The position numbers were made by a program, and so were the translations under genes. Source: Tibeticola sediminis (GTDB taxonomy: Bacteria > Pseudomonadota > Gammaproteobacteria > Burkholderiales > Burkholderiaceae_C). From it: 64,000 nt of DNA. The notes beneath the pieces were generated by a model. It was not told the DNA's origin, did not search any database, and saw only the letters and a list, made by a program, of their open reading frames with translations. Numbering within the stretch: the first letter of the stretch is position 1; each line of letters starts with the position of its first letter. The stretch covers positions 62,001-126,000 of the forward strand of contig NZ_RKQL01000005.1 of the NCBI RefSeq assembly GCF_003843835.1, in the 5' to 3' direction. Below are positions 27,281 to 37,529 of the stretch, piece by piece.

Positions 27281-27904
27281 TCAGCGCTGGCGCAGATACA
27301 GCCGGTCCGACCAGGTCGCCAGCCATTGCGGCTTGAAGGCCACGAAGATGGCCGTCAGCATGCCGGTCATGAAGCCGTCGCCCCAGGCCAGCAGCCAGCG
27401 GCCGACGAGGCCCAAGGCGGTTGCGGTGTGGGCGATGTCGTGACCCATCCACAGCGCGAGACTCGCCCCTGCGAAGGTGCACAGCACCGTGCCGAGAAAA
27501 CCTCGCCCAAGAATGTAGAGGAAGGGGCGCTCGCCGAACCAGCGCCGCAAGCCCACGCCGAGCCCGAGCGAGAGCGTCGAGGGCACCAGGCCGAACCAGA
27601 CGATCTGGGCCACGATCTCCGCCACCGGCGCGGGCGTGATGATGGCCGAGAGCAGCCCGACCAGCACGAGCACCGGCACTGCGAGCGGCCAGCCGAGCAT
27701 CAGCGTCACCGCGCAGGCCCCCGAGAGTTGCAAGGCCAGTGGCATGGCGTGCATGCGCGGCAAGGCCCACAGCCAAGGCAGCAAGGTCAGGCTGGCAAAC
27801 AGCGGCGTGAGCAAGGCGCTGCCCGATCCGCGCAGCAGCCGCCACGGCCGCATCGACACAGAAACGCCAAGCAAGGCGATGAGGATCAGCGTTTCCAAGC
27901 CCAC
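27281..27904 (-). CDS. CbiM-like energy-coupling factor permease
   Basis: A 207-residue integral membrane protein with about six hydrophobic segments. The C-terminal part (LAWGDGFMTGMLTAIFVAFKPQWLATWSD) matches the CbiM/ECF permease family, whose members import cobalt, nickel or cobalamin precursors with an energising ATPase module. No CbiN, CbiQ or ATPase gene is adjacent, so partner and substrate are unknown. It follows the hemerythrin gene by 32 bases on the same strand. Confidence 0.78.
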   Translation of the reverse strand: MGLETLILIALLGVSVSMRPWRLLRGSGSALLTPLFASLTLLPWLWALPRMHAMPLALQLSGACAVTLMLGWPLAVPVLVLVGLLSAIITPAPVAEIVAQIVWFGLVPSTLSLGLGVGLRRWFGERPFLYILGRGFLGTVLCTFAGASLALWMGHDIAHTATALGLVGRWLLAWGDGFMTGMLTAIFVAFKPQWLATWSDRLYLRQR

Positions 27905-27936
27905 GGAGTTTCCCGGTTTGGCCCAGCGTTGCCTGG

Positions 27937-28443
27937 CTAAGCGCTCAGGCCAGCTGGTGCCAAGTCTTCAGGGTCGGTGCAGGTTGCCCCGCCGCAGCCA
28001 TGTAGGGCGGCGCGCGGCAGTGCCTCGGGCCGGGTGACGCTGCCGGTGGCCGGATCGAAGCCGGTGCGCAGCAGGTGCTGCGCGAGTGCCGCGTCCATCG
28101 CGTCCGTGTGCTGGGGGAACCACTGCGCCAGCTCGCGCGCGATCACGCGCAGGACTTCGAGGTCGCCGGCGCGGCCGCGCTTTTCGCCCTCGCGCAGCAC
28201 GTCCATGACGATTTTGTGCTGCATGCTGTGGCAGTTCGAGGCCGCAAAACCCGTGGCTTGCATCCAGGCATCTTCGCGCGCAAAGTGCGCGTCGGTGTGC
28301 GCGAGCAGCGCGACATAGCGGTCGATGAGCGCTTCGTCGCTGGCTGACTCGAGGGCGTTGAGCAGGGCGACGAACTCCTGATGCGTCTGGTCCATGGCGG
28401 GCACCTCGACCGCCATCGCGTCGGTCCATTCGAGCAGAGCCAT
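27937..28443 (-). CDS. Bacteriohemerythrin
   Basis: A 168-residue di-iron oxygen-binding protein. The hemerythrin ligand pattern is visible: His in WTDAMAVEVPAMDQTHQEF, HTDAHFAREDAWM (HxxxE) and HSMQHKIVMD (HxxxH...), with the distal His-Asp contribution near HTDAMDAAL. A Cys-containing tail (HGCGGATCTDPEDL) follows the fold. ATG 28443 has a GGAGA ribosome-binding site. The following genes are the CbiM-like permease and the DUF3149 gene with FNR boxes, hinting at an oxygen-related cluster. Confidence 0.87.
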   Translation of the reverse strand: MALLEWTDAMAVEVPAMDQTHQEFVALLNALESASDEALIDRYVALLAHTDAHFAREDAWMQATGFAASNCHSMQHKIVMDVLREGEKRGRAGDLEVLRVIARELAQWFPQHTDAMDAALAQHLLRTGFDPATGSVTRPEALPRAALHGCGGATCTDPEDLAPAGLSA

Positions 28444-28578
28444 GTGGTGGGTCTCCGAAAAAAGCAAAAGTCTAGTCCCGGCGACCGCGGGTCTGCTTGA
28501 TCCAGGTCAGGTCCGGATCCGCGGTCAGTGCCCGCCGACGGGGTATGCTCCGACGCGTCTTCTCCCCAGCCCCGAACG

Positions 28579-29337
28579 ATGCCCGACGTGACTTTTGCTC
28601 CACCCTTGACCCCGGTCGATCGGCTCGGGACGCAGCTGGCGACGCAGGGCTATGCCGTGCTCGGTGCTTCCGACCTGATGCGGCTCGCGGGCGTGTCGCC
28701 CGATGCGCTGCACGTCCTCGCGGCCGATTGGTCCGACCTGCCACCCGACCGCTATTTGCGAGATGGCGGTCGGTATCGGCGTCGTCGCCATGCCAGCTTC
28801 GTCGTCGAGGGGGATGCGGTCACGCGCACGCCGCACCGCGCGCATTGGCAGCCGCTCGAATACAACGCGCTGCACGGCGGGATCGAGCGTTGGTTCGAGC
28901 CGATCGCGGAATCGACCAGCGCGCAGCCGGCTTGGCTGGCGCTGCTGCGTTGGCTGGCCCGCGTGGCCGATGCGCTCAAGGCCAATGCCGATGCCCCGCA
29001 GCGTTGGTATGTCGAGGCGCACCAGTTCCGCATCGACACCACCGATGGCATCGGTCGCCCCACGCCCGAAGGGGCGCATCGCGACGGGGTGGAACTGGTC
29101 GCGGTGTTTCTCGTTGCGCGCGAGGGCATCAAGGGCGGTGAGACGCGCGTGTTCGAGGCGACGGGGCCCGCGGGGCAGCGCTTCACACTGACCGAGCCCT
29201 GGTCGGTGCTGTTGCTCGACGACCTGCGGGTGATCCACGAAACGACGCCGATCCAACCGCTGGCTACCGGCGGTCACCGCGACACGCTGGTGGTCACCCT
29301 GCGTCGCGGGGGCTTCCAGGACCCAGAGCCGAGCTGA
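28579..29337 (+). CDS. 2-oxoglutarate/Fe(II)-dependent dioxygenase (DUF2257/PF10014-like)
   Basis: A 252-residue protein of the 2OG-Fe dioxygenase family that includes amino-acid hydroxylases. The iron site is HRD in PTPEGAHRDGVELVAVF (near residue 167) with the distal His in the LRVIHETTPI region (near 218). Arg at TGGHRDTLVVTLRR could bind 2-oxoglutarate. ATG 28579 (MPDVTFAPPL) is chosen over an upstream ATG because the extra N-terminus is low-complexity. It is divergent from hemerythrin and convergent with the dctR-like gene, from which it is separated by MITE-A copy 4. Confidence 0.82.
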   Translation: MPDVTFAPPLTPVDRLGTQLATQGYAVLGASDLMRLAGVSPDALHVLAADWSDLPPDRYLRDGGRYRRRRHASFVVEGDAVTRTPHRAHWQPLEYNALHGGIERWFEPIAESTSAQPAWLALLRWLARVADALKANADAPQRWYVEAHQFRIDTTDGIGRPTPEGAHRDGVELVAVFLVAREGIKGGETRVFEATGPAGQRFTLTEPWSVLLLDDLRVIHETTPIQPLATGGHRDTLVVTLRRGGFQDPEPS

Positions 29338-29359
29338 GGACAACGCTGACTCAGCCTAA

Positions 29360-29520
29360 GGCAACGCTGAATAAGTTCCCGTGATGGCGCGCGCCCGGCC
29401 GCGGGATGGGATGCGAGGCGCAAACCGCAGCCATAGCCGAAGCTATGGCGAGGATTTGCAACGACGCAGACCGCCCGCAGCCGGGATGCGCGACGCGCGG
29501 GGGACTTGTTCAGCGTTGCC
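29360..29520 (+). repeat. MITE-A copy 4 (161 bp) with CTAA duplication
   Basis: Ends are GGCAACGCTGAATAAGT and ACTTGTTCAGCGTTGCC (one mismatch between arms over 17 bp), flanked by CTAA at 29356-29359 and 29521-29524. Core hairpin at 29416-29462; the minus-strand loop is TTCG. The right duplication contains the TAG stop of the convergent response-regulator gene. A partial terminal repeat (GACAACGCTGA, from 29339) precedes the element on the left. Confidence 0.92.
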
Positions 29521-30156
29521 CTAAAACCCCGCGCGCACCAACAGCGTTGCGAGTTCGGCGGCTGAGCGCACGCCGAGCTTGGCGTACACGCGCGAGCGGT
29601 GGACTTCGACCGTGCGCACGGCAATGTGCATTTCGTCGGCGATGACCTTGTTGAGCTTTCCTGCGGCTACATGGCGCATCAATTCGCGTTCGCGTGGCGA
29701 GAGACCCTCGATGCGCGCGCGTAACGTACGCAGGCTCGACGCCTGGGCCACCGCCGCGTCACAGGCGGCGAGCCCCTGGCGCACCCGATCGATGAGCACC
29801 GCGTCGTGGAAGGGCTTTTCGATGAAGTCGAACGCGCCTTGCTTGAGCGCATCCACCGCCATCGCGATGTCGGCGTGACCGCTGAGGAAGATCACCGGCA
29901 GCGGGACGTCCAGGCGTCGCAACTCGTCGAACACCTGCAGACCCGACATCGGCTCCATGCGTACATCGAGCAGGATGCAGGCCGGCAATGGGGCCGGCTC
30001 GCGCAAAGCCTCGAGCAGCGCCGGCCCCTCGGTGTACGCCCGAACCTCCAAGCCGTGGGAGGCGAACAGGAAACTGAGCGCATCACGCACCGCGGCCTCG
30101 TCGTCGACGAGGTAGACGGTGCCTGTGGATGCAGCAGCAGGGTGTTCGAGCTTCAT
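29521..30156 (-). CDS. dctR: LuxR-type response regulator, DctR/FixJ-like
   Basis: A 211-residue two-component regulator. The receiver domain (about 12-125) shows the acidic pair VDDEA, phospho-acceptor Asp in LLDVRMEPMSG, Thr/Ser in FLSGHAD and the Lys in FIEKPF. A LuxR/GerE helix-turn-helix (about 145-205, LSPRERELMRHVAAGKLNKVIADEM...TVEVHRSRV) follows. It lies 10 bases after the DctS-like kinase gene, and both are divergent from a DctPQM transporter, so it most likely activates C4-dicarboxylate uptake. Its TAG stop lies in the CTAA duplication of MITE-A copy 4. Confidence 0.88.
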   Translation of the reverse strand: MKLEHPAAASTGTVYLVDDEAAVRDALSFLFASHGLEVRAYTEGPALLEALREPAPLPACILLDVRMEPMSGLQVFDELRRLDVPLPVIFLSGHADIAMAVDALKQGAFDFIEKPFHDAVLIDRVRQGLAACDAAVAQASSLRTLRARIEGLSPRERELMRHVAAGKLNKVIADEMHIAVRTVEVHRSRVYAKLGVRSAAELATLLVRAGF

Positions 30157-30166
30157 GGCGTTGTCC

Positions 30167-32182
30167 TCATGCGGATGCCTGGGTTGCGTCGCGTTCAGAC
30201 GGGGCCGCACCGTTTGGGCCCAAGGCGTCTGCGGCGACCGGCAAGCGGAAGCTCAGACGCGCGCCGCCCAAGTGTGAGACGCCGCAGTCGAAGGCGCCTC
30301 CGTGCGCCTCGACGACGGAGCGGCAGATGGCCAGCCCCAGGCCCAGTCCGTCGGCTTTGGTGCTGTGAAAGGGCGTGGACAGTTCTTCGAAGCTGCGGCC
30401 CTGCAGGCCCGGCCCGCTGTCTTCGACATGCACCTGAACGAAGCGGCCGCCGTCCCACTCGGCGCGCACTTCGATTTTGCGGTCGTCCCCGGCCTCGAGG
30501 GCATCGGCGGCGTTGCGCAGCAAGTTGATCAGCAGCTGTTCGATCAGCACTTCGTCGGCATCGACGGCCGGCAGCCCCGTGGGCTCACGCCAGCGCAAAT
30601 CGATGCCCTGGCGCAGGAAGTCATGGCGCAGCAGGGTGTGGACCCGCGTGATCGTCGCCTCGAGCGCCAGCCGTTCGCGCCGGGGCTGGCGCCGGGTGAG
30701 GAACTCACGCATGCGTTGCACGATACGGCCCGCTTCCCGCGTTTGCTCGCCCTGGCGCTCGAGCGCTTGCAGCACGACCCCGTCGGTGTAGCCCTGGCGC
30801 TCGAGCATCTGCAACACGCCCGCGTTGTAGCTCGCAATCGCGGCGAGCGGCTGGTTGAGCTGATGCGCCAGCGCCGAGGCGATTTCGCCAAAGCTCGACA
30901 GCCTCGCCTGTCGGGCCAGGGCTTCGAGCTGACGGCGCTCGCGCTCCTCGAGCTGTTTCTTCGCCGTGATGTCGATGATGGAACCCATCCAGCCGATTTG
31001 CCGGCCCTGTGCGTCGATCAGCGGGGACTCGTACACCATCACCGTAATCGGGCGTCCATCTGCATGGCGCCAGACCGCCTCGAAGCCCTCGCGCGGTGCG
31101 TGGCCCTGCAAGTTGCGGCGGCTGCGCGTCATGACCTCCTCGAGCGCCTCGGGCGGCCAGTACGGCATCGGTGGCTTGCGGCCGACGAGTTGTTCGGCGC
31201 TGTAGCCCACCAACTCGCAGAACGTGCGGTTCACATACAACAGCGTGCCTTCGGCGTCGCGGGCGCGCAGCCCGACGAGCGCGCTGTCTTGCATGGCGCT
31301 GCGCCAGGTGGCTTCGGTGCGCCAGGCCGCCTCGGCGCGGCTGACCTGCTGCACCTGTCGACGCAGCAGCACGGTCGCCAGCGCCATCAGCGCCAGGAAG
31401 CCCACCATCAGAACCAGAGGCACGGGCGTCCACAGGCGGGGAGTGCGCTCGCGGGCGGTGAGTTCGAGCAGCACGCCGGGGAGCTCTTCGTCGAGTGGAA
31501 TGCGGTAGCTTTCATGGTCGGGCCCGCGGGCCGGCACGGCTCCATCGTCGACCGAGGCCAGGAGCTGGTCGGCGCTGTCGAGCAACTGCACTTCGTACTT
31601 GCGGGCGAGCCACCAGGGCGCGGCATTCTTGAGCAGCACCGGCAGCGCGTAGCGCACCACCACCGAGCCTTCGGGGGCTGGCGGTGCCACGCTGCCGAAA
31701 CGGTCGGCCGCCGGCGTCGTCGCGGTGGGGTAGCTCGCGCTCAGGTGCGCGGAGAGGCCGGGAAAGCGCTCGCCGCTGCTGTTCTCGGCGCGTCGTGCGG
31801 ATGCGGCGGGCACTTCGGCGATCACCCGGTTGCCCGCATCGAGCCAGGTCACGCTGAGCCAGAGCCGGCGCAGGCCGGCGACGACTTCGGGGTTTTCGGC
31901 CAAGGCGGATTGGGTATGCGGCGTCTTGCGCAGTTGCTCGGCGAGTGTGCGGGTGCGCGAGCGCTCGGCATCGAGTTGCGTGCGCAGCTGCGCGCTGACG
32001 TTGAGGGCGTCGGTGATCAGGCTTTGGCGGCGGTCTTCGAGCTCGGCGTTGAACCAATACTGCGCCAGCGCCGCGACGCCGGCCACGAACACGACCGAGG
32101 CGAGCAGCGGCAGCAGCCAGATCGCCCGGGTGCTGGGGCTGGCGTTCGCGGCTGGCGCAGGCGTCGAAGTGGGTGGATTCAT
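30167..32182 (-). CDS. dctS: Sensor histidine kinase, DctS-like
   Basis: A 671-residue membrane kinase paired with the following regulator. Layout: transmembrane helix about 20-42, a periplasmic sensor region to about 250, a second helix near 265, a PAS domain (about 300-415, ending GSIIDITAKK), a dimerisation helix with the phospho-His in EIASALAHQLNQPLAAIASY, and an ATPase domain with N-box LLRNAADAL, G1 DSGPGL and G2 GLGLGLAI. DctS proteins sense external C4-dicarboxylates. ATG 32182 is the first Met before the hydrophobic helix. The shared divergent promoter faces dctP. Confidence 0.88.
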   Translation of the reverse strand: MNPPTSTPAPAANASPSTRAIWLLPLLASVVFVAGVAALAQYWFNAELEDRRQSLITDALNVSAQLRTQLDAERSRTRTLAEQLRKTPHTQSALAENPEVVAGLRRLWLSVTWLDAGNRVIAEVPAASARRAENSSGERFPGLSAHLSASYPTATTPAADRFGSVAPPAPEGSVVVRYALPVLLKNAAPWWLARKYEVQLLDSADQLLASVDDGAVPARGPDHESYRIPLDEELPGVLLELTARERTPRLWTPVPLVLMVGFLALMALATVLLRRQVQQVSRAEAAWRTEATWRSAMQDSALVGLRARDAEGTLLYVNRTFCELVGYSAEQLVGRKPPMPYWPPEALEEVMTRSRRNLQGHAPREGFEAVWRHADGRPITVMVYESPLIDAQGRQIGWMGSIIDITAKKQLEERERRQLEALARQARLSSFGEIASALAHQLNQPLAAIASYNAGVLQMLERQGYTDGVVLQALERQGEQTREAGRIVQRMREFLTRRQPRRERLALEATITRVHTLLRHDFLRQGIDLRWREPTGLPAVDADEVLIEQLLINLLRNAADALEAGDDRKIEVRAEWDGGRFVQVHVEDSGPGLQGRSFEELSTPFHSTKADGLGLGLAICRSVVEAHGGAFDCGVSHLGGARLSFRLPVAADALGPNGAAPSERDATQASA

Positions 32183-32238
32183 GGATGTCCCACGGACAGC
32201 GCGCGCCAGGGAAAACCCTGATCTCGACGGCGCGCATA

Positions 32239-32252
32239 TGTGGATTTCCACA
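32239..32252. promoter_or_regulatory. Palindrome in the dctS-dctP divergent promoter
   Basis: TGTGGA-TT-TCCACA, a perfect 14-bp palindrome roughly midway in the 135-bp gap between dctS and dctP. It could be an operator for the DctR-like regulator. No recognised binding consensus was available to test it. Confidence 0.35.
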
Positions 32253-32317
32253 ATGGCGCGAGTGGCGGCTGCGACCGATACTGAGGTGGTTCTCGTTCGA
32301 ACTTCAGGAGACTTTCC

Positions 32318-33337
32318 ATGACCCGTTTTGCGCGTCGTTCCGTGTTGGCCCTGGCCTCGGCCGCGGCTTTTTCGCTTTCCTTGCCGGCGCTTGCCCAGTC
32401 GCCGATTGTCATCAAGTTCAGCCATGTCGTGGCGCAGAACACGCCCAAAGGCAAGGCAGCGGAGTTTTTCGCCAAGCGTGCCGGCGAGTTGACCAAGGGC
32501 CGTGTCAAGGTCGAGGTGTATGCCAACAGCTCGCTCTACAAAGACAAGGAAGAGATGGAGGCGCTGCAGCTGGGCGCGGTGCAGATGCTCGCGCCGTCCC
32601 TGGCCAAGTTCGGTCCGCTGGGCGTGAAGGAATTCGAAGCCTTCGACCTGCCGTTCATCTTCGACGACTACGCCGAACTGCACAAGGTCACGCAAGGCCC
32701 GGTGGGCAAGGCGCTGCTGGCCAAGCTCGAGCCCAAGGGAATCAAGGGCTTGGCCTATTGGGACAACGGTTTCAAGTCCTTCTCGGCCAACACGCCGCTG
32801 CATGTGCCCGCCGACTACAAGGGCAAGAAGTTCCGCATTCAATCTTCCAAGGTGCTCGAGGAGCAGATTCGCGCGCTCGGCGCCATTCCGCAGGTGATGG
32901 CCTTCTCCGAGGTCTATCAGGCGCTGCAGACCGGGGTGGTCGACGGCACGGAAAACCCGATTTCCAACTTCTACACGCAGAAGATGCACGAGGTGCAAAA
33001 GCACCTGTCGCTGACCAACCACGGCTACCTCGGTTACGCCGTCATCACGAACAAGAAGTTCTGGGACGGTCTGCCCGCTGACATCCGCGGTGAACTCGAA
33101 CAGGCGCTGAAGGAAGCCACCGACTACGCCAACAAGATCGCCCAGGAAGAAAACGACAGCGCGCTGGAAGCGGTGCGCAAGAGCGGCAAGACGACGGTCT
33201 ACACGCCGACAGCCGAGGAGCGCCTGGCGCTCAAGAAGGTGCTCGCGCCGGTGCACACCAAGATGGCCGATCGGGTGGGCAAGGAGACCTTGCAAGAGAT
33301 CTATAAGGTCACCGGTTTCGATCCGAACAAGCTCTGA
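32318..33337 (+). CDS. dctP: TRAP transporter C4-dicarboxylate binding protein DctP
   Basis: A 339-residue periplasmic solute receptor. Signal peptide at residues 1-26 (MTRFARRS...LPALAQ), then the DctP fold with PIVIKFSHVVAQNTPKGKAAEFFAKR and the conserved binding-site stretch QVMAFSEVYQALQTGVVDGTENPISN, whose upstream Arg (KFRIQSS) normally clamps a ligand carboxylate. Strong ribosome-binding site AGGAGA. It heads the dctPQM operon. Confidence 0.93.
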   Translation: MTRFARRSVLALASAAAFSLSLPALAQSPIVIKFSHVVAQNTPKGKAAEFFAKRAGELTKGRVKVEVYANSSLYKDKEEMEALQLGAVQMLAPSLAKFGPLGVKEFEAFDLPFIFDDYAELHKVTQGPVGKALLAKLEPKGIKGLAYWDNGFKSFSANTPLHVPADYKGKKFRIQSSKVLEEQIRALGAIPQVMAFSEVYQALQTGVVDGTENPISNFYTQKMHEVQKHLSLTNHGYLGYAVITNKKFWDGLPADIRGELEQALKEATDYANKIAQEENDSALEAVRKSGKTTVYTPTAEERLALKKVLAPVHTKMADRVGKETLQEIYKVTGFDPNKL

Positions 33338-33415
33338 TTCCAGGCCAGGGCGCGGCCGCACCGATGTTCAGCATCGGGCGCGCCGCGTCTTTTTTTTGCC
33401 GACGGGAGACCGCGC

Positions 33416-34105
33416 ATGAAATTTCTCGATCATCTGGAGGAATGGCTGATCACCTTCCTCATGGCGGGTGCCACGCTGATCATCTTTGTGGCCGTGCTGC
33501 ACCGCTACGCCGCGGGCTGGCCGATACCGGGCGTGCAGGACTGGCTGCTCTCGCTCAACCTGGGCTGGGCGCAGGAACTGACCATCATCATGTTCGTCTG
33601 GATGGCCAAGTTCGGCGCGGCTTATGGCGTGCGCACCGGCATCCACGTTGGGGTGGATGTGCTCATCAATCGCCTCAGCCCGAGCTGGCGCGCGAAATTC
33701 ATCATCTTCGGCTTGGCGGCCGGTGCTTTGTTCACCTCCATCGTCGCCTGGCTTGGCGCCACCTTCGTCTGGGAAAACGGCGCGCACCACTTCTTTCTGC
33801 AGTTGTTCGGCCAGCCGGTTGGGGACATCCCCGAGGGGCCGACGACGCCCGACCTCGAGTGGCCGACCTGGATCGTCTACAGCGCGATTCCGCTGGGCAC
33901 CGGGCTGATGTGCTTTCGCTTTCTTCAGGTGATGGTGAACTTCATCCGCACGGGTGACCTGCCGCACCACGACCACGGCCATGTGGACGGCCTCGACGCG
34001 GGCGAGCCGCCGGTGGACCTCAATCCCTTTGCGCTCGATGAAAACCTGCACCCCAAGCCCGTGGCCGGTGAGGCCGCTTCGAAAGCGAAGGACACGCAGC
34101 CATGA
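33416..34105 (+). CDS. dctQ: TRAP transporter small permease DctQ
   Basis: A 229-residue membrane protein with four hydrophobic segments (about 12-32, 55-70, 95-115 and 150-175), the layout of the small TRAP subunit that links receptor and large permease. The C-terminal 60 residues form an unusual long His/Asp-rich cytoplasmic tail (DLPHHDHGHVDGLD and onward). Its stop overlaps the dctM start (ATGA). Confidence 0.9.
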   Translation: MKFLDHLEEWLITFLMAGATLIIFVAVLHRYAAGWPIPGVQDWLLSLNLGWAQELTIIMFVWMAKFGAAYGVRTGIHVGVDVLINRLSPSWRAKFIIFGLAAGALFTSIVAWLGATFVWENGAHHFFLQLFGQPVGDIPEGPTTPDLEWPTWIVYSAIPLGTGLMCFRFLQVMVNFIRTGDLPHHDHGHVDGLDAGEPPVDLNPFALDENLHPKPVAGEAASKAKDTQP

Positions 34106-35385
34106 ACGCGCTCATCATCTTCCTCATCCTGCTGGTGCTGATGCTCACCGGCATGCCGATCTCGATTTCGCTCGGCCTCACGGTGCTGACCTTCCTGTTC
34201 GGCTTCTCCCACGTGCCGCTGGAGTCGGTGGCGCTCAAGCTGTTCACCGGCATCGAGAAGTTCGAGATCATGGCGATCCCGTTCTTCATCCTTGCGGGCA
34301 ACTTCCTCACCCATGGCGGTGTGGCCAAGCGGATGATTCGCTTTGCCACCAGCATGGTGGGGCACTGGTATGGCGGCCTGGGGCTCGGCGGGGTGGTGGC
34401 CTGTGCGCTGTTTGCGGCGGTGTCGGGCTCCTCGCCGGCGACCGTCGTGGCCATCGGCTCCATCCTGCTGCCGGCGATGGTGAAGGCGGGCTTCCCGAAG
34501 AACTTCGGCGCGGGCGTCATCACCACCTCGGGCGCACTGGGCATTCTGATTCCGCCCTCTATCGTGATGGTGATGTATTCGGTGGCGACCAACACCTCGG
34601 TGGGCGCGCTGTTCATGGCCGGCGTGGTGCCGGGGCTGGCGCTCGCAGCCACGCTCGGCGGCGTGACCTACTGGCGCGCGCGCAAGTTTGACTACCCGCG
34701 GCTGCCCAAGGCCAGTTGGGGCGAGCGCCTTTCGGCGCTGCGCGAGTCGATCTGGGGCCTGCTGCTGATCGTGATCGTCATGGGCGGCATCTACAGCGGC
34801 GTATTCACGCCGACCGAGGCAGCCGCGATGAGTGCGGTCTATGCCTTCATCGTCGCCGTGTTCATTTACAAGGACATGCGGCTCAAGGACGTGCCGCGGG
34901 TGCTGCTGAACTCGGCCAACATGAGCGCGATGCTGCTCTACATCATCACCAACGCGGTGCTGTTCAGCTTCATCATGACCAACGAGAACATCCCGCAGGC
35001 GCTGGCCGACTGGATGCTGGGCAACGGCTTGGGTGTCATCACCTTCCTGCTGGCGGTCAACGTGATCCTGCTGCTGGCGGGTAACTTCATGGAGCCTTCG
35101 TCCATCGTGCTGATCTTCGCGCCCATTCTGTTCCCGGTGGCGATGAAGCTGGGCATCGACCCGGTGCACTTCGGCATCATCATGGTGGTGAACATGGAGG
35201 TGGGCATGTGTCACCCGCCGGTGGGGCTCAACCTCTACGTCGCCTCGGGCATCACCAAGATGGGCATCACCGAACTCACGGTGGCGGTGTGGCCGTGGCT
35301 GCTGGCGATGCTGGGTTTCCTCGGCGTGGTGACCTATTGGCCCGCCTTGTCACTGTGGTTCCCGCGACTGCTGGGGATGATGTGA
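34102..35385 (+). CDS. dctM: TRAP transporter large permease DctM
   Basis: A 427-residue, roughly 12-helix sodium-coupled permease of the DctM family. Landmarks include FSGSSPATVVAIGSILLPAM-type motif (here AVSGSSPATVVAIGSILLP), GALGILIPPSIVMVMY, GVFTPTEAAAMSAVYA and EVGMCHPPVGLNLYV. It completes the dctPQM set, translationally coupled to dctQ, and is followed by a strong terminator. Confidence 0.94.
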   Translation: MNALIIFLILLVLMLTGMPISISLGLTVLTFLFGFSHVPLESVALKLFTGIEKFEIMAIPFFILAGNFLTHGGVAKRMIRFATSMVGHWYGGLGLGGVVACALFAAVSGSSPATVVAIGSILLPAMVKAGFPKNFGAGVITTSGALGILIPPSIVMVMYSVATNTSVGALFMAGVVPGLALAATLGGVTYWRARKFDYPRLPKASWGERLSALRESIWGLLLIVIVMGGIYSGVFTPTEAAAMSAVYAFIVAVFIYKDMRLKDVPRVLLNSANMSAMLLYIITNAVLFSFIMTNENIPQALADWMLGNGLGVITFLLAVNVILLLAGNFMEPSSIVLIFAPILFPVAMKLGIDPVHFGIIMVVNMEVGMCHPPVGLNLYVASGITKMGITELTVAVWPWLLAMLGFLGVVTYWPALSLWFPRLLGMM

Positions 35386-35389
35386 AGTC

Positions 35390-35428
35390 CTAAAACAATA
35401 GCGCGAGAAGACCATTTCACGCCGGGGT
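35390..35428 (+). repeat. Short interspersed intergenic repeat (copy 4)
   Basis: ACAATAGCGCGAGAAGACC followed by ATTTCACGCCGGGGT, the same motif order as at 8786. It is fused to the left arm of the dctM terminator hairpin. Confidence 0.5.
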
Positions 35429-35462
35429 TCCAAGGAAAAGCCTTGGAACCCCTAGCTTTTTG
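35424..35462. terminator. Bidirectional terminator between dctM and the thiolase gene
   Basis: Perfect 12-bp stem GGGGTTCCAAGG / CCTTGGAACCCC with a 5-nt loop, followed on the plus strand by TAGCTTTTT. It separates the convergent dctM and acetyl-CoA acetyltransferase genes. Confidence 0.88.
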
Positions 35463-35466
35463 GGTG

Positions 35467-36651
<1,185 letters not shown>

Positions 36652-36776
36652 GGGAATACTCCTGAGTGGGGGCAAAGGCGACAGTATCGCGCCGATTCGC
36701 GCTCCAGGAGCCCGTGGCGCCCCGGTCAGCGGCCAGCGTCCCGAGGCTTGCGTGGGGGCGGCGTGTAGGCGTCGCC

Positions 36777-37529
36777 CTAAAACGGCGGGCGGCTGGTGAA
36801 GCGCAGTCGCTCGCCGCTCTCCGGGTGGGGAAAGTCGAGTTCGGTGGCGTGCAGCAAGAGGCGCGGCGCGAGTCCAAGCAGGTCGGGGGGCGCGTAGAGC
36901 GCGTCGCCGACGATCGGGTGGCCGAGCGCGAGCAGATGCACGCGCAATTGGTGCGAGCGGCCAGTAATCGGCTCGAGCCTGAGGCGGGTCACTGGCTGGC
37001 CCCGCAGCCACTCGTGTGCGCGCACCTGCCAGCGGGTGCGGCTGGGTTTGCCGACTTCGAAATCAACCCGGCTTTTCGGACGGTTGGGCCAGTCGGGGAT
37101 CAGCGGCAGGTCGATCAGGCCCCAGCCGTCGTCGTGCTCGCTCGGCGCCGATAGATGGCCGCTGACGAGCGCTTCATAGCGCTTGCGCACCGCGCGCTGC
37201 GCGAATGCGAGGCTCAAGCGCCGTTGGGCCGTCGGGCCGCGCGCGAGCACGATGAGGCCCGAGGTCGCCATGTCCAGCCGATGGACGACGAGCGCGTCGG
37301 GCCAGCGCTGCGCCGCATGGACGCTCAAGGCGCGCATACCTTCGGGCCCGCGGCCCGGCACGGACAGCAGGCCCGCAGGCTTGTCGAGCACCAGCACAGA
37401 CGCGTCTTCGTAGTGGACGCGCAGCGGGGGCGAGGCGGCCGTGTCGGCTGCCTCAGCGCCTGGCGGATCTAGACCGGCTGGGCCTTCGGCGGCGCCTGCG
37501 GTCTCCGGGACCCGACTCGTCACGCTCAT
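36777..37529 (-). CDS. RluA-family pseudouridine synthase
   Basis: A 250-residue RNA-modifying enzyme. The catalytic Asp lies in HRLDMATSG (near residue 84). LVLDKPAGLLSVPGRG precedes it and RLEPITGRSHQLRVHLLALGHPIVGD follows, both diagnostic of the RluA group. No S4 domain is present, as in RluA itself (23S rRNA U746 and tRNA U32). A Pro/Ala-rich N-terminal extension of about 35 residues is atypical. The start overlaps the stop of the upstream FMN-binding gene (ATGA). Confidence 0.88.
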   Translation of the reverse strand: MSVTSRVPETAGAAEGPAGLDPPGAEAADTAASPPLRVHYEDASVLVLDKPAGLLSVPGRGPEGMRALSVHAAQRWPDALVVHRLDMATSGLIVLARGPTAQRRLSLAFAQRAVRKRYEALVSGHLSAPSEHDDGWGLIDLPLIPDWPNRPKSRVDFEVGKPSRTRWQVRAHEWLRGQPVTRLRLEPITGRSHQLRVHLLALGHPIVGDALYAPPDLLGLAPRLLLHATELDFPHPESGERLRFTSRPPF

